Of a DNA stretch of 64,000 nucleotides, positions 7,250-19,193 are shown one piece after another. How positions within the stretch are numbered: the first letter of the stretch is position 1; each line of letters begins with the position of its first letter. Made by a program: the position numbers and the translations under genes. Source of the stretch: Chloroflexota bacterium. GTDB taxonomy: Bacteria; Chloroflexota; Anaerolineae; Promineifilales; Promineifilaceae. The notes beneath the pieces are model-generated. The model was not told where the DNA came from and ran no database searches. It saw only the letters and a list, made by a program, of their open reading frames with translations. The DNA lies in contig JAKEFB010000059.1 in NCBI GenBank assembly GCA_022616275.1, positions 1 to 64,000 on the forward strand, in the 5' to 3' direction.

Positions 7250-9565
7250 ATGCGCCGAGTTATTAGCCTTTTCCTGCTACTTCTGGTTATGTTCGCGCTT
7301 TTCGTCGGGCCGTCGGCCGTGCGTTACGTCCGTTTCCATCGCCTGGGTGGCGCGGATCGAGAGATGCCGCCGGCCTACCAGCCGGAGAATATCCCGGCCC
7401 GTGTGCCCACGCCGCCGGCCAATAATTTTGTGGATAACCCCGACATGGGGCAGGGGTTGGTGCTGCTGGACCTGGCTCACGCCAACGATTTTGCCCTGGA
7501 CGAGGTCAGTTACCTGGATAGCCGCCTGGCAGCACGGGGCTTTGAGCTGGTCCCCTTTGACGGTGGAGACCTGGCTAACGCCTTACGGCCGGTAAACGGC
7601 TACATCGTCATAGCCCCACTGGCAACTTATACCGCCGACGAGATCCAGGCCGTGGCCGAATTTGTAGACCGGGGCGGCCGGCTGCTGATGGTGGGCGATC
7701 CGACCCGCTTCACGCTGACTTTTGAGGAAAACCTCTTCACCTTCAGCTTTACCGTGGACGACGACGAAATTCCACTCAATAGCCTGGCCAATGCCTTTGA
7801 TATCGTCTTTAACGGCGATTATCTCTATAACACGGTAAAGAACGAAGGGAATTTCCGCAATATCGTTCTGGAGAATAGTGGCTTTGCCGAGGATAGCACG
7901 CTGACCAATGAACTGGAGACGCTGGCCTTTTATGGCAGCCACTCCCTCCAGGTGGGGGCCAGCGGCCGGGCGCTGTTGACGGCCGACGACAATACCTGGT
8001 CTTCGGCCACCGACCGGGCGGGTGGGCTGGTTGTGGCCGCACTGACGGCCGGCGACCGGGTTCTGGCCGTGGGCGATATAGATTTTCTCTCGGACCCTTA
8101 TTACACCGTTTACGACAACAGCCAGTTTATTGCCCGATTGGCCGATTTTCTGACCGACTCTGGCCGTGGTTTTGTTCTGGCCGACTTCCCTTACTTCTTC
8201 CGGCCGGAAGTGGACCTGGTCTATGTGGGTGATCCTGACCTGGGGTCGGACGCTTTTGACGAAATCATCGCCCTCCAGGAAGCGTTCCGCCGCACCGAGC
8301 ACAGGGCACAACTGGCCGACGAGCCGGCCGCAGACCACGACGTTATCTACCTGGGCCTTTATAACCAGGCCGAGGAGCTGGCCGATATATTGGAGGCGGC
8401 CGGCGCCACCCTGGTGATTGATCCGCCGATTGAGGAGCCACAAGAAGGAGAGGAACCGGAGGAAGAAACGGCCGAAGAGGAAGCCGGCACTCGCCGTATT
8501 GAGTCGGGCCTGGGCAATATCCAGATGTCGGGGACAGCCCTCATCTTGCTCCATGAGGCTGACGGCCGGCGCAACGTCATCGTCCTGGCGGCCAGTAGCG
8601 AGGGGCTGGAGAGTGTCCTCGACCGCCTGCTGAATGTTATACCCATGAACGCCGATTACGCTATGGACGATTGCCTGCTGCAAGGCGGCCTGGCGCTCTG
8701 CCCGACCGACGTAGCCGACGAGGCGGTCGAGTTCCAGTTGGAGACCGGTGGGGCGCCGGACGTGGACACGGGCGGCGGCGACGGCGGCGATGGTGGCGAT
8801 GGTGGCGATGGTGGCGATGCCGGCCGGGTAGAGAAGGGAGCCATTGCCCTGGGCGAGACGGTGGAGGATTCCCTGGACGCTGCCGAACAGCACGCCTGGA
8901 CCTTCAGCGAGGGGCCGATTGTCATTAACATCATTCTCCAGGGCGGGGAGAACCTGGATGGTGTGTTGGAGTTGTACGATCCTGATGGCATCCTGATCTC
9001 TTCGGCCGATTCCAGCTTTAGCGGCGGCGAAGAGCGGCTGGGTGGGGTTGACATTCCCGACGACGGCGAGTACACCATTGTCGTCCGCGATTTCTTTGAC
9101 GATGGCGGCGATTACACGCTGACGGTGGAAGAAGGCTCTCCCGAAGACGCGGCCATCCAGGAACAGGGCGAGCTGGCCATCGGTGAGGAAGTTAGCGGTG
9201 TGGTCGAGGCGGAAAGGATCCACGCCTGGACGTTGACTGTCGAAGAGCCGATAGCGGTTAATATCATCCTGCAAAGTGGGGAAGACCTGGACGGCGTGCT
9301 GGCCCTGGTGGACACGGAAGGCGTGCCGATTAACGTGGTGGATGACACATTAGAGGGCGGTGAAGAACGGCTGGATAATGTGAGTTTAGCCGAGCCGGGT
9401 GAGTATACTGTGTGGGTAGCAGACTACGCCGACGACGGCGGATCTTACACGCTGGTTGTGGAACTGGCCGAGGCGGCCGGGGCTCCCCAGGACAGCCGCT
9501 ACACAGCCGCGCCGGCCGGTCCCGTGGCGTTGCTGCCGGAGAAAAGTCTCAGAGGTAACTTGTAG
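7250..9565 (+). CDS. secreted protein with DUF4350-like domain and two PPC domains
   Basis: The preferred start is the ATG at 7250, directly after AAGGAG, giving 771 residues and a clean N-terminal hydrophobic anchor (RRVISLFLLLLVMFALFVGP). The first half resembles GldG/DUF4350-type glutamine-amidotransferase-like domains (YIVIAPLATYTADEIQAVAEF, then GGRLLMVGDPTRF). An acidic linker and a Gly-Asp low-complexity stretch encoded by GGCGAT repeats (about 8769-8820) lead to two tandem bacterial pre-peptidase (PPC) domains, recognisable by HAWTFSEGPIVINIILQGG and HAWTLTVEEPIAVNIILQSG. No peptidase domain is present. Function is unknown; an extracellular binding or scaffold role is an inference. 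Confidence 0.7.
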   Translation: MRRVISLFLLLLVMFALFVGPSAVRYVRFHRLGGADREMPPAYQPENIPARVPTPPANNFVDNPDMGQGLVLLDLAHANDFALDEVSYLDSRLAARGFELVPFDGGDLANALRPVNGYIVIAPLATYTADEIQAVAEFVDRGGRLLMVGDPTRFTLTFEENLFTFSFTVDDDEIPLNSLANAFDIVFNGDYLYNTVKNEGNFRNIVLENSGFAEDSTLTNELETLAFYGSHSLQVGASGRALLTADDNTWSSATDRAGGLVVAALTAGDRVLAVGDIDFLSDPYYTVYDNSQFIARLADFLTDSGRGFVLADFPYFFRPEVDLVYVGDPDLGSDAFDEIIALQEAFRRTEHRAQLADEPAADHDVIYLGLYNQAEELADILEAAGATLVIDPPIEEPQEGEEPEEETAEEEAGTRRIESGLGNIQMSGTALILLHEADGRRNVIVLAASSEGLESVLDRLLNVIPMNADYAMDDCLLQGGLALCPTDVADEAVEFQLETGGAPDVDTGGGDGGDGGDGGDGGDAGRVEKGAIALGETVEDSLDAAEQHAWTFSEGPIVINIILQGGENLDGVLELYDPDGILISSADSSFSGGEERLGGVDIPDDGEYTIVVRDFFDDGGDYTLTVEEGSPEDAAIQEQGELAIGEEVSGVVEAERIHAWTLTVEEPIAVNIILQSGEDLDGVLALVDTEGVPINVVDDTLEGGEERLDNVSLAEPGEYTVWVADYADDGGSYTLVVELAEAAGAPQDSRYTAAPAGPVALLPEKSLRGNL

Positions 9566-9578
9566 CCACTAGTGCCTG

Positions 9579-9611
9579 GCCTTCTCCTGGAGGTGACATC
9601 CAGGAGAAGGC
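9579..9611 (+). promoter_or_regulatory. hairpin carrying an AGGAGAAGG word upstream of the sulfatase-like gene
   Basis: Arms GCCTTCTCCTGG and CCAGGAGAAGGC are perfect 12-mers with a 9-base loop. The right arm contains AGGAGAAGG, the only purine-rich ribosome-site-like sequence before the ATG at 9622. It could end the upstream gene, or mask ribosome access to the downstream one; spacing to the ATG (about 12-15 bases) is longer than usual. Confidence 0.4.
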
Positions 9612-9621
9612 TGGTAAGCCT

Positions 9622-11208
9622 ATGCAACAACCCGACATTATTTTTATTGTGCTGGATACCCAGCGGGTTGACCGGCTGGGTTGTTACGGCTACCAGGCTC
9701 GTGAGCCTGGGGCCTCGATTACTCCCAACCTCGACGCCTTTGCCGGCCGGGGAGCGCTCTTTGAACAGGCCGTTGCCCCGGCCCAGTGGACCATTCCCAG
9801 CCATGCGTCCCTGTTTACCGGGCTTTACCCCACGGCTCACCAGGTGACCCAGTCCAACCACAGCCTGGGGCCGGACCGGCCGCACCTGGCCGAGGTGTTG
9901 CGGGCGGCCGGCTACCAGACCATTGGCTTTTGCAATAACCCGCTGGTCGGCATTCTCAACAACGGTTTTAAGCGGGGATTCCAGACCTTCTACAATTACG
10001 GCGGGGCGATTCCCAGTCTGCCACAAGACTCGACCTCGTTGCCCTGGCCGGTGGACAGGCTGCTGGAAGGGTATACCCAGTTCCTGCGCCGCATCTCTTA
10101 TCCCATCCAGAATTTCTTCGGCCGCTCCGACCTGGCTTTCCGCGTTTCGCTGAACGCCTGGCTGACGCCTTTATGGTCGAAAATGGCCAATTTCAAAGGG
10201 CAGAACGAGCGCTCGGTGCGAGACGTGGACCACTTTTTGCAGGAGCGAGAAAAACGGCCGGACCGCCGTCCACTTTTCCTGTTCCTGAACCTGATGGAAA
10301 CGCACCTGCCGTTCTGGCCGCCGGGTGAGTTCGTGGATCGGGTGGCCCCTTATATGCGCACCGACCGGGAAGCGCGGACGATTATGCGCCGCTGGAACCG
10401 GGAGGCATATCGCTGGGCAGCGCCGTTGGGCGAGCCGTTGGGCGAACTAGAGAGCCGGGTTCTAAACGACATGTATGACGCCGAAGTGGCTTACCAGGAC
10501 GATTACCTGGGCCGGCTGCTGACGACCTTGCAGGAGAGAGCCAACGCCGGCAATACGCTGACTGTTATGGTGGCCGATCACGGCGATGGGCTGGGCGACC
10601 ACCAGTTCTTTGGCCACGCCTTCATCGCTTACCAGGAGCTGGTCCACGTGCCGCTTATTCTACACTGGCCGCAGCGGCTGCCGCCCGGGCGGCGCCTGGC
10701 CGGCCCGGTGAGCACCCGGCGCATTTACCACACGGTCCTGGACGCCGCCGGCCCGCTGCCGGCCGGGGCCGGCCAGCTCGATCCGGTGGAAGTACACGGG
10801 CTGACGCTATTGGAGACGGTCCACGGTCGCGACCCGGAACAAAACACCGCCTTTGCCGAAATTTACCCGCCGCTCAACCTGGCTCGCGCCGTCCAGCATC
10901 GCCAGCCGGAGCTATTGGAGCGCTTCCGCTGTATGGTCATGCGGCGGGCAGTAGTGAAAAACGATTGGAAGCTCATCCACGTCTCGGAGTGGCCGGACGA
11001 GCTGTTTGACCTGGCCGAGGACCCGTTGGAACTCACCAACCGGCTGCCGGAACGGCCGGCCGAAACAGCCAGCCTGAGCCAGGAGATCAACCGCCTGGCC
11101 CACCTGGCCGAGGCGCAGCGGGAGCGCCTGGCGGCCGGGGCCAGCCTGGACCTGGAGGCCGATGAGCATTTGTTGCAACGCCTGCAGGGGTTGGGGTATA
11201 TTGAATAA
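9622..11208 (+). CDS. sulfatase-fold (alkaline phosphatase superfamily) hydrolase or transferase
   Basis: The 528-residue protein has the fold's metal-site start (IVLDTQRVDRLGCYGY), a nucleophile region WTIPSHASLFTGLYP, and the later metal motif VADHGDGLGDHQFFGH. In true sulfatases the nucleophile position is Cys or Ser followed by xPSR and matured to formylglycine; here it is Thr57 (TIPSH), so formylglycine maturation is not possible at this site. Thr nucleophiles are known in phosphoethanolamine and phosphoglycerol transferases of this superfamily. No signal peptide or membrane segment is obvious. The product is therefore more likely a phospho- or sulfo-ester enzyme of a divergent group than a classical sulfatase. 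Confidence 0.82.
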   Translation: MQQPDIIFIVLDTQRVDRLGCYGYQAREPGASITPNLDAFAGRGALFEQAVAPAQWTIPSHASLFTGLYPTAHQVTQSNHSLGPDRPHLAEVLRAAGYQTIGFCNNPLVGILNNGFKRGFQTFYNYGGAIPSLPQDSTSLPWPVDRLLEGYTQFLRRISYPIQNFFGRSDLAFRVSLNAWLTPLWSKMANFKGQNERSVRDVDHFLQEREKRPDRRPLFLFLNLMETHLPFWPPGEFVDRVAPYMRTDREARTIMRRWNREAYRWAAPLGEPLGELESRVLNDMYDAEVAYQDDYLGRLLTTLQERANAGNTLTVMVADHGDGLGDHQFFGHAFIAYQELVHVPLILHWPQRLPPGRRLAGPVSTRRIYHTVLDAAGPLPAGAGQLDPVEVHGLTLLETVHGRDPEQNTAFAEIYPPLNLARAVQHRQPELLERFRCMVMRRAVVKNDWKLIHVSEWPDELFDLAEDPLELTNRLPERPAETASLSQEINRLAHLAEAQRERLAAGASLDLEADEHLLQRLQGLGYIE

Positions 11209-11243
11209 GGACTGAGCAGAGTTGGCAAGGCCAACTCCGAGGA

Positions 11244-11300
11244 CTGAGGACTGAGTACCCCTAGCACTCAGTCCTCAGAACTCAGTCCTCAGCACTTTTT
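11244..11300 (+). terminator. hairpin of CTGAGGACTGAGT units with a T run
   Basis: CTGAGGACTGAGT (11244-11256) pairs perfectly with ACTCAGTCCTCAG (11266-11278), which is repeated once more as AACTCAGTCCTCAG before a run of five T at 11296-11300. A smaller hairpin (GAGTTGG / CCAACTC) precedes it. It probably ends the sulfatase-like transcript. Confidence 0.55.
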
Positions 11301-11316
11301 CGGGAGAGGAAGGTAG

Positions 11317-12222
11317 ATGCTAGACTTTTTACAAATTGACCCGGTAGCCTTTGAGATTCCTATCGGGGATGGGTTTCCCATTTACTGGTATGGCATTATT
11401 GTGACCGTCGGCATTGCCATTGGGGCGTGGTGGGCCGGCCGGGAAATTGAGCGGCGAGGCGGCAACCCGGACGAGCTGTACAACGGCCTGTTGATTGTCG
11501 TCATTGCCGGTTACGCCTTTGCCCGGCTGTGGTACGTACTCCAGGAGGTGATTGCCGGCCGGGGCGCCCAGTACGATTCATTTCTGGACGTCGTCAACGT
11601 TCGTGCCGGGGGGGCGAATATCCTGGGCGGCTTTATTGGCGCAGCGTTGGTGGCTTACATCTACATCCGCTGGCGCCGCCTGAACTTCTGGCAGTACGCC
11701 GACGTGGCCGGCCCGGCCGTTCTCATTGCCCAGGCTATCGGCCGGTGGGGTAACTTCATTAACCAGGAATTATACGGCCCGCCAACCACGCTGCCCTGGG
11801 GCATCCTCATTGACATTCCCAGCCGCATTGGCCCCTACGCCGACTTGCAGCAATACCCCGAGACGACCCGCTTCCACCCGACCTTTTTGTACGAGTCGTT
11901 GTGGCTGCTGGCCGGTTTTATCCTCCTCCTCTACCTGAACCGGCGCTACCGGGAGCAGTGGAAGCCGGGCACGTTGTTTGGCGCCTTTCTGATCTGGTGG
12001 GGCGGCGGCCGGGCCTGGATTGAATTTTTCCGGCCGGACCAGCCGACCATCGGCAACACGCCCATCACCTACTCCATGATTGTCGCCGTGCTCCTGGCCC
12101 TGGCTGGCGTTTACATCTTGCTGCACCTGTATAATAAGCTGCCGGAGAACGCCCGAATGGCCCGCCGTCGCCGCCGCCGCGTCCGCAAGCCCCGGCCGCG
12201 CCGCGACCCCGAACTCGAATAG
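11317..12222 (+). CDS. lgt: prolipoprotein diacylglyceryl transferase
   Basis: Lgt transfers diacylglycerol from phosphatidylglycerol to the lipobox cysteine of prolipoproteins in the inner membrane. The 301-residue protein has the family N-terminus (FEIPIGDGFPIYWYGIIV), several membrane segments, the conserved GRWGNFINQELYG signature at about residue 142-154, HPTFLYESLW, and the C-terminal GRAWIEFFRPD. The C-terminus ends in a strongly basic tail (RRRRRRVRKPRPRR), probably cytoplasmic. The start follows a GGGAGAGGAAGG ribosome site. Many lipoproteins in this window depend on it. Confidence 0.95.
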   Translation: MLDFLQIDPVAFEIPIGDGFPIYWYGIIVTVGIAIGAWWAGREIERRGGNPDELYNGLLIVVIAGYAFARLWYVLQEVIAGRGAQYDSFLDVVNVRAGGANILGGFIGAALVAYIYIRWRRLNFWQYADVAGPAVLIAQAIGRWGNFINQELYGPPTTLPWGILIDIPSRIGPYADLQQYPETTRFHPTFLYESLWLLAGFILLLYLNRRYREQWKPGTLFGAFLIWWGGGRAWIEFFRPDQPTIGNTPITYSMIVAVLLALAGVYILLHLYNKLPENARMARRRRRRVRKPRPRRDPELE

Positions 12223-12252
12223 ATTGGCCTCGTGCGCGTTTTTTTGTAATAA

Positions 12253-13746
<1,494 letters not shown>

Positions 13747-13794
13747 GAGGGGGGATTGGAGATTAGAGATTGGGGTGGGCGTTAGAGTTAGATT

Positions 13795-13827
13795 AACCGG
13801 CCGGACCTGAGTCCGGCCGGTTTTGTT
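13795..13827 (+). terminator. rho-independent terminator of guaB
   Basis: A perfect 12-base stem (AACCGGCCGGAC / GTCCGGCCGGTT) with a CTGA loop is followed by TTGTT. It lies about 50 bases after the guaB stop and is the most classical terminator in the window. Confidence 0.85.
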
Positions 13828-13858
13828 AGAGATAGTGGCAGTTTAATTCAGGAGTTTG

Positions 13859-14086
13859 ATGGAACGGTCTAACCTCTTATGGGTTCACTCGAATGGCGGG
13901 CCACTGATTCTTTTGTCCGAGCATTTGCTCAACTATTGGGACGGCATAAATCCCCCAAAGGACGGCCGACAAATCGAGGCAACGTTTCGTTGGGGCCCAC
14001 ACAGCGCGGCCACCGACTATGATCGCGCCTGTGACGTTTCTGACTATATGGGGCTGTTAGAGGTCGGACCTGGCGCAGCTCTATAA
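13859..14086 (+). pseudogene. truncated Imm21-family immunity protein
   Basis: The 75-residue reading frame starts at an ATG behind an AGGAG site. It matches the N-terminal half of Imm21-type immunity proteins: LLWVHSNGGPLILL, then W-x-G, TDYDRACDVSDYMGLLEVG and PGAAL, where the family normally continues with a VLGDEP-like segment. Instead it stops at 14086, exactly where a second gene's sequence begins in another frame (see next entry). I infer a deletion that removed the C-terminal half of this gene and the start of the next. Family assignment is from memory of conserved words, not from a search. Confidence 0.65.
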
Positions 14087-14684
14087 CCCGCCGGCCAGGG
14101 AGTTTGCGCTGGTGGACGTGCCGCCGATGCAGTTCATTATGATTGACGGGAAAGGGGACCCGAATACCTCGCAGGAGTACGTGGCGGCGCTGGCGGCGCT
14201 TTACGCCGTGGCCTACACGCTCAAGTTTATGAGCAAACAGGAGCTGGGCCGGGATTACGGCGTCCCGCCGCTGGAGGGGCTGTGGTGGGCGTCGGATATG
14301 AGCGTATTCGCGCCGGACCAGACGGACAGAGACGCCTGGCAGTGGACGATGATGATTATGACGCCGGAGTGGATCAGGCTTGAGCAGTTCGCTGGGGCGG
14401 TGGAGGCAGCGCGGCGCAAGAAGAGCCCGCCGGAGCTGGATCACGTGCGCCTGGAGACGTTTCACGAAGGGCTGTCGGTACAGATCTTGCACGTTGGTCC
14501 TTACTCGGTCGAGGGTCCGACCATTGCCCGGCTGCATGGCGAGTACCTGCCGCAGCACGGCCTGGTCGAGAATGGCAAACACCACGAGGTCTACCTGGGC
14601 GACCCCAGGCGCACCGCGCCGGAAAAGCTCAAGACGGTTCTCCGCCAACCTGTCCGTATCGCTGCGAAGAACGTTATGGGCTGA
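14064..14684 (+). pseudogene. GyrI-like small-molecule-binding protein, start region lost
   Basis: From 14064 the frame reads SDLAQLYNPPAREFALVDVP and continues through FIMIDGKGDPNTSQEYVAAL, ALYAVAYTLKF and the C-terminal YLGDPRRTAPEKLKT, the pattern of stand-alone GyrI-like/DUF4180-type binding proteins of about 200 residues. An in-frame TAG at 14058-14060 and no ATG upstream mean the normal start is missing; the first usable codon is GTG at 14112, which would drop about 16 conserved residues. The gene may still be translated from that GTG (190 residues) or by reinitiation after the Imm21 fragment. All other family positions look intact, so loss is recent. Confidence 0.65.
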
Positions 14685-14791
14685 CCTTTTCTCTGCGTTT
14701 TTGTCCCCTGTTGTCGTGGCATTAAATCCCTTTTTTGGCCTGCTTCTGGCGGGAAATGTGGTATAATCGGTGGCTGGAATGAGGAGGTCTG

Positions 14792-14872
14792 ATGGCGGCC
14801 GTCGTGGCGCTTGGGGCCTCTATTGTGTGTACTTATCTACGTTTCTACGTTAACAAAACGGCCGGGCAGTAG
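14792..14872 (+). CDS. possible 26-residue hydrophobic peptide
   Basis: An ATG behind a strong AGGAGG site opens a 26-codon frame (starts MAAVVALGASIVCTYLRFYV, ends TAG). A TATAAT word lies at 14762-14767, a reasonable -10 distance from the ribosome site, but no good -35 is visible. The peptide could span a membrane once. No homologue is recognised, and chance cannot be excluded in such a short frame. Confidence 0.3.
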   Translation: MAAVVALGASIVCTYLRFYVNKTAGQ

Positions 14873-14930
14873 GGCACAAACTATTGTGCTCCTACCCTCC
14901 GACTGCCTTGCCCAACCAGGAATGTGAAGG

Positions 14931-15116
14931 ATGACCAAAGGAAAAGTACAACTGACCGAAGAACAGCAGAAGCGCAACCAGGGGATCCTGGACCGTCTTG
15001 AAGCGGACAAGAGGCGGCTTTTTGAAGAGACACGGGCGCTGCAGCAGCAGTACCGCCATGAAATCAAAAGCCAACGACCCAACGGCCAGATGGGTGAAGA
15101 AACCAGCGGAGAGTAG
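14931..15116 (+). CDS. small charged hypothetical protein, predicted coiled coil
   Basis: The 61-residue product is almost entirely hydrophilic and helical: LTEEQQKRNQGILDRLEADK followed by RRLFEETRALQQQYRHEIK suggests one amphipathic or coiled-coil helix. The ATG at 14931 is preceded by AAGGATG, a modest ribosome site. It sits 85 bases before purB on the same strand and may be co-transcribed with it. No family recognised. Confidence 0.5.
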   Translation: MTKGKVQLTEEQQKRNQGILDRLEADKRRLFEETRALQQQYRHEIKSQRPNGQMGEETSGE

Positions 15117-15201
15117 CGGCGCAGGGGGAGTATAAAAACAGCCTATTACTCAAAGTGACCGGGTGGAGCGCTGCCCAGAAGGCGACACGGGAGGGTAAAA
15201 C

Positions 15202-16599
15202 ATGGATTTCGGGCACGAGACCTTTATTTCGCCGTTTACCTGGCGCTACGGCAGCGCCGATATGCGCCACCTCTGGTCGGAAGTCCATAAGCGGCGGCTG
15301 ATGCGGCAGGTCTGGCTGGCCCTGGCCACCGCCCAGCACAAGGCCAGCCTGGTCACGGCCGAACAACTGGCCGACCTGCAACGCCAGGTGGAGAACGTAG
15401 ATATCGGTCGGGCGCTGGAGATTGAGCAGGAAACGCGCCACGACGTCATGGCCGAAATCCAGGCCTACGCCGAGCAGTGCCCGGTTGGCGGTGGGATTAT
15501 CCACTGGGGAGCGACCAGCGCCGACATTACCGATAACGTGGACGTGCTCCGCATCCGCCAGGCGGCCGGCCTGCTGGAAAGGCGCCTGAAAGAGGTGTTG
15601 GGCCGCCTGGCCGGCCGCATTGAGGCCACGGCCCACCGGCCGGTGATGGCCTATACTCACATCCAGCCGGCCGAGCCGACGACGTTGGGCTACCGCTTCG
15701 CCGTTTACGCCCAGGACTTGCTGGAGGACCTGGAGGACTTACAGGGGCTGATCGCCGGCTTGCGGGGTAAAGGCTTGAAGGGAGCAGTGGGAACCCAGGC
15801 CAGCTTCCAGGAAATCTTACAAGGCACGGAGATGAGCCCGGCCGAGATGGAGGCAGAAGCGATGGCTCTCCTGGACCTGCCCTATTTCCCCATTGCTACC
15901 CAGACCTACACCCGCCAGCAAGATTTGCGGGTGCTGCACGTGCTGGCCGGCCTGGCTGCCTCGCTGCACAAATTTGCCCTGGACTTCCGGGTGCTGCAAT
16001 CGCCGCCTTTTGGCGAGTGGGCCGAGCCGTTCGGCCGGCGGCAGGTTGGCTCTTCGGCTATGCCTTTCAAACGCAACCCGGTTAACACGGAAAATATTTG
16101 CTCCCTGGCCCGGACCGTGGCCGGACTGCCGGCCGTGGCCTGGGACAACGCCAGCCAGGCCATCCTGGAACGCAGCCTGGATGATTCGGCCAACCGCCGC
16201 CTGTTCCTGCCGGAGGCCTTCCTGGCGACCGAGGAAATGCTTCTCAAGACGGCCGAGGTGCTGGAGGGCATGGTCCTGGACGAAAAGGCGATGGCCGAGA
16301 ACCTGGCCCGTTACGGACCGTTTGCCGCCACGGAACGGGTGCTGATGGCCCTGGTGGCGGCCGGAGCCAGCCGCCAGGATGGGCACGAGTGGATCCGTCA
16401 GGCCAGCCTGCGAGCCTGGGAGGCGCTGCGCCAGGGCCAGGCCAATACCCTGGCGGATTTGCTGGCGGCCGACGCCGAGGTTAACCGTTATCTGCCGGCC
16501 GACCGGGTGCGGGAGTTGATGGCGGCCGAGAGGCACGTGGGCACGGCCGGCGAGCGAGCGGCTGCCTTTGCCCGTGCTGTGCGGGAAGCCATTGCCTGA
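15202..16599 (+). CDS. purB: adenylosuccinate lyase
   Basis: PurB splits SAICAR and adenylosuccinate, releasing fumarate, in purine synthesis. The 465-residue protein shows the helical fumarase/lyase-superfamily layout: HDVMAEIQAYAEQCP, the histidine-bearing IHWGATSADITDN, MAYTHIQPAEPTTLGYR and the signature loop GSSAMPFKRNPVNTEN with the catalytic Ser. The start follows GGGAGGG. The leader between 15117 and 15201 was inspected for a riboswitch without a convincing match. Confidence 0.95.
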   Translation: MDFGHETFISPFTWRYGSADMRHLWSEVHKRRLMRQVWLALATAQHKASLVTAEQLADLQRQVENVDIGRALEIEQETRHDVMAEIQAYAEQCPVGGGIIHWGATSADITDNVDVLRIRQAAGLLERRLKEVLGRLAGRIEATAHRPVMAYTHIQPAEPTTLGYRFAVYAQDLLEDLEDLQGLIAGLRGKGLKGAVGTQASFQEILQGTEMSPAEMEAEAMALLDLPYFPIATQTYTRQQDLRVLHVLAGLAASLHKFALDFRVLQSPPFGEWAEPFGRRQVGSSAMPFKRNPVNTENICSLARTVAGLPAVAWDNASQAILERSLDDSANRRLFLPEAFLATEEMLLKTAEVLEGMVLDEKAMAENLARYGPFAATERVLMALVAAGASRQDGHEWIRQASLRAWEALRQGQANTLADLLAADAEVNRYLPADRVRELMAAERHVGTAGERAAAFARAVREAIA

Positions 16600-16634
16600 G
16601 GCTTACTTTAGGGCTTCGCGCAGGACTGGAACTT

Positions 16635-17765
<1,131 letters not shown>

Positions 17766-17781
17766 GTATCTAACAATAAAC

Positions 17782-17862
17782 GCGAATGGCGCAAATAGGC
17801 GAATGGCGCGAATTTCTATTCATAAAAATATTCGCGGCATTCGTCACATTTGCGGGATTCGC
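17782..17862. repeat. long imperfect hairpin between galT and galK
   Basis: The left arm at 17782-17813 (words GCGAATGGCGCAAAT, GCGAATGGCGCGAAT) is the imperfect reverse complement of the right arm at 17830-17862 (ATTCGCGGCATTCG, TTTGCGGGATTCGC). The loop is A/T rich. This ATTCG/GCGAAT word family is a common intergenic repeat in environmental genomes. Its position inside the gal operon could weaken galK expression. Confidence 0.55.
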
Positions 17863-17871
17863 GATAAAAAC

Positions 17872-18924
<1,053 letters not shown>

Positions 18925-18945
18925 TCACTGAAGCATTGCATCGAA

Positions 18946-19094
18946 TTAACGCGATGCGTATAGCCACTCGTAATCAGCGTGTTGGTCGTAGAGGCTGGCG
19001 ATTTTACCGCCCCAGGCCGGGATAACGACCAGGGACAGCCGCTCGCCGGCCAGGCCGGCAGGCCCTTGAATTGAATCTCTTGTAAATCCATCAT
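18946..19094 (-). pseudogene. remnant of an aldose-1-epimerase-like (galM-type) gene
   Basis: Read on the minus strand, ATG near 19091-19094 begins MDLQEIQFKGLPAW; after a one-frame shift the text continues RLSLVVIPAWGGKIASLYDQ and HADYEWLYASR before TAA at 18946-18948. This resembles the first 45 or so residues of aldose-epimerase-like proteins (LxxVxxPxxGGKIASL...EWL). The rest of the gene is gone. Its location just upstream of galT, in the same direction, fits a decayed galM. The match is by eye only. Confidence 0.5.
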
Positions 19095-19193
19095 TAGAGG
19101 CAGGAAAGAATGAGAGCGGCGGCTGTAATCCAGCTCTGCAGACGGCGTCGTATCGTTCTCATTGGCGCAATAGCCAATTCGCGGACCTAGCTA

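Noticed and set aside
7583-9274. 563-residue antisense frame over the PPC protein
   Set aside because: Composition is typical of a shadow frame; the plus strand has clear signal peptide and two PPC domains.
15117-15201. Riboswitch (for example ZTP) in the purB leader
   Set aside because: Some GGGTGG-type words are present, but I could not draw the conserved pseudoknot or the expected conserved loops.
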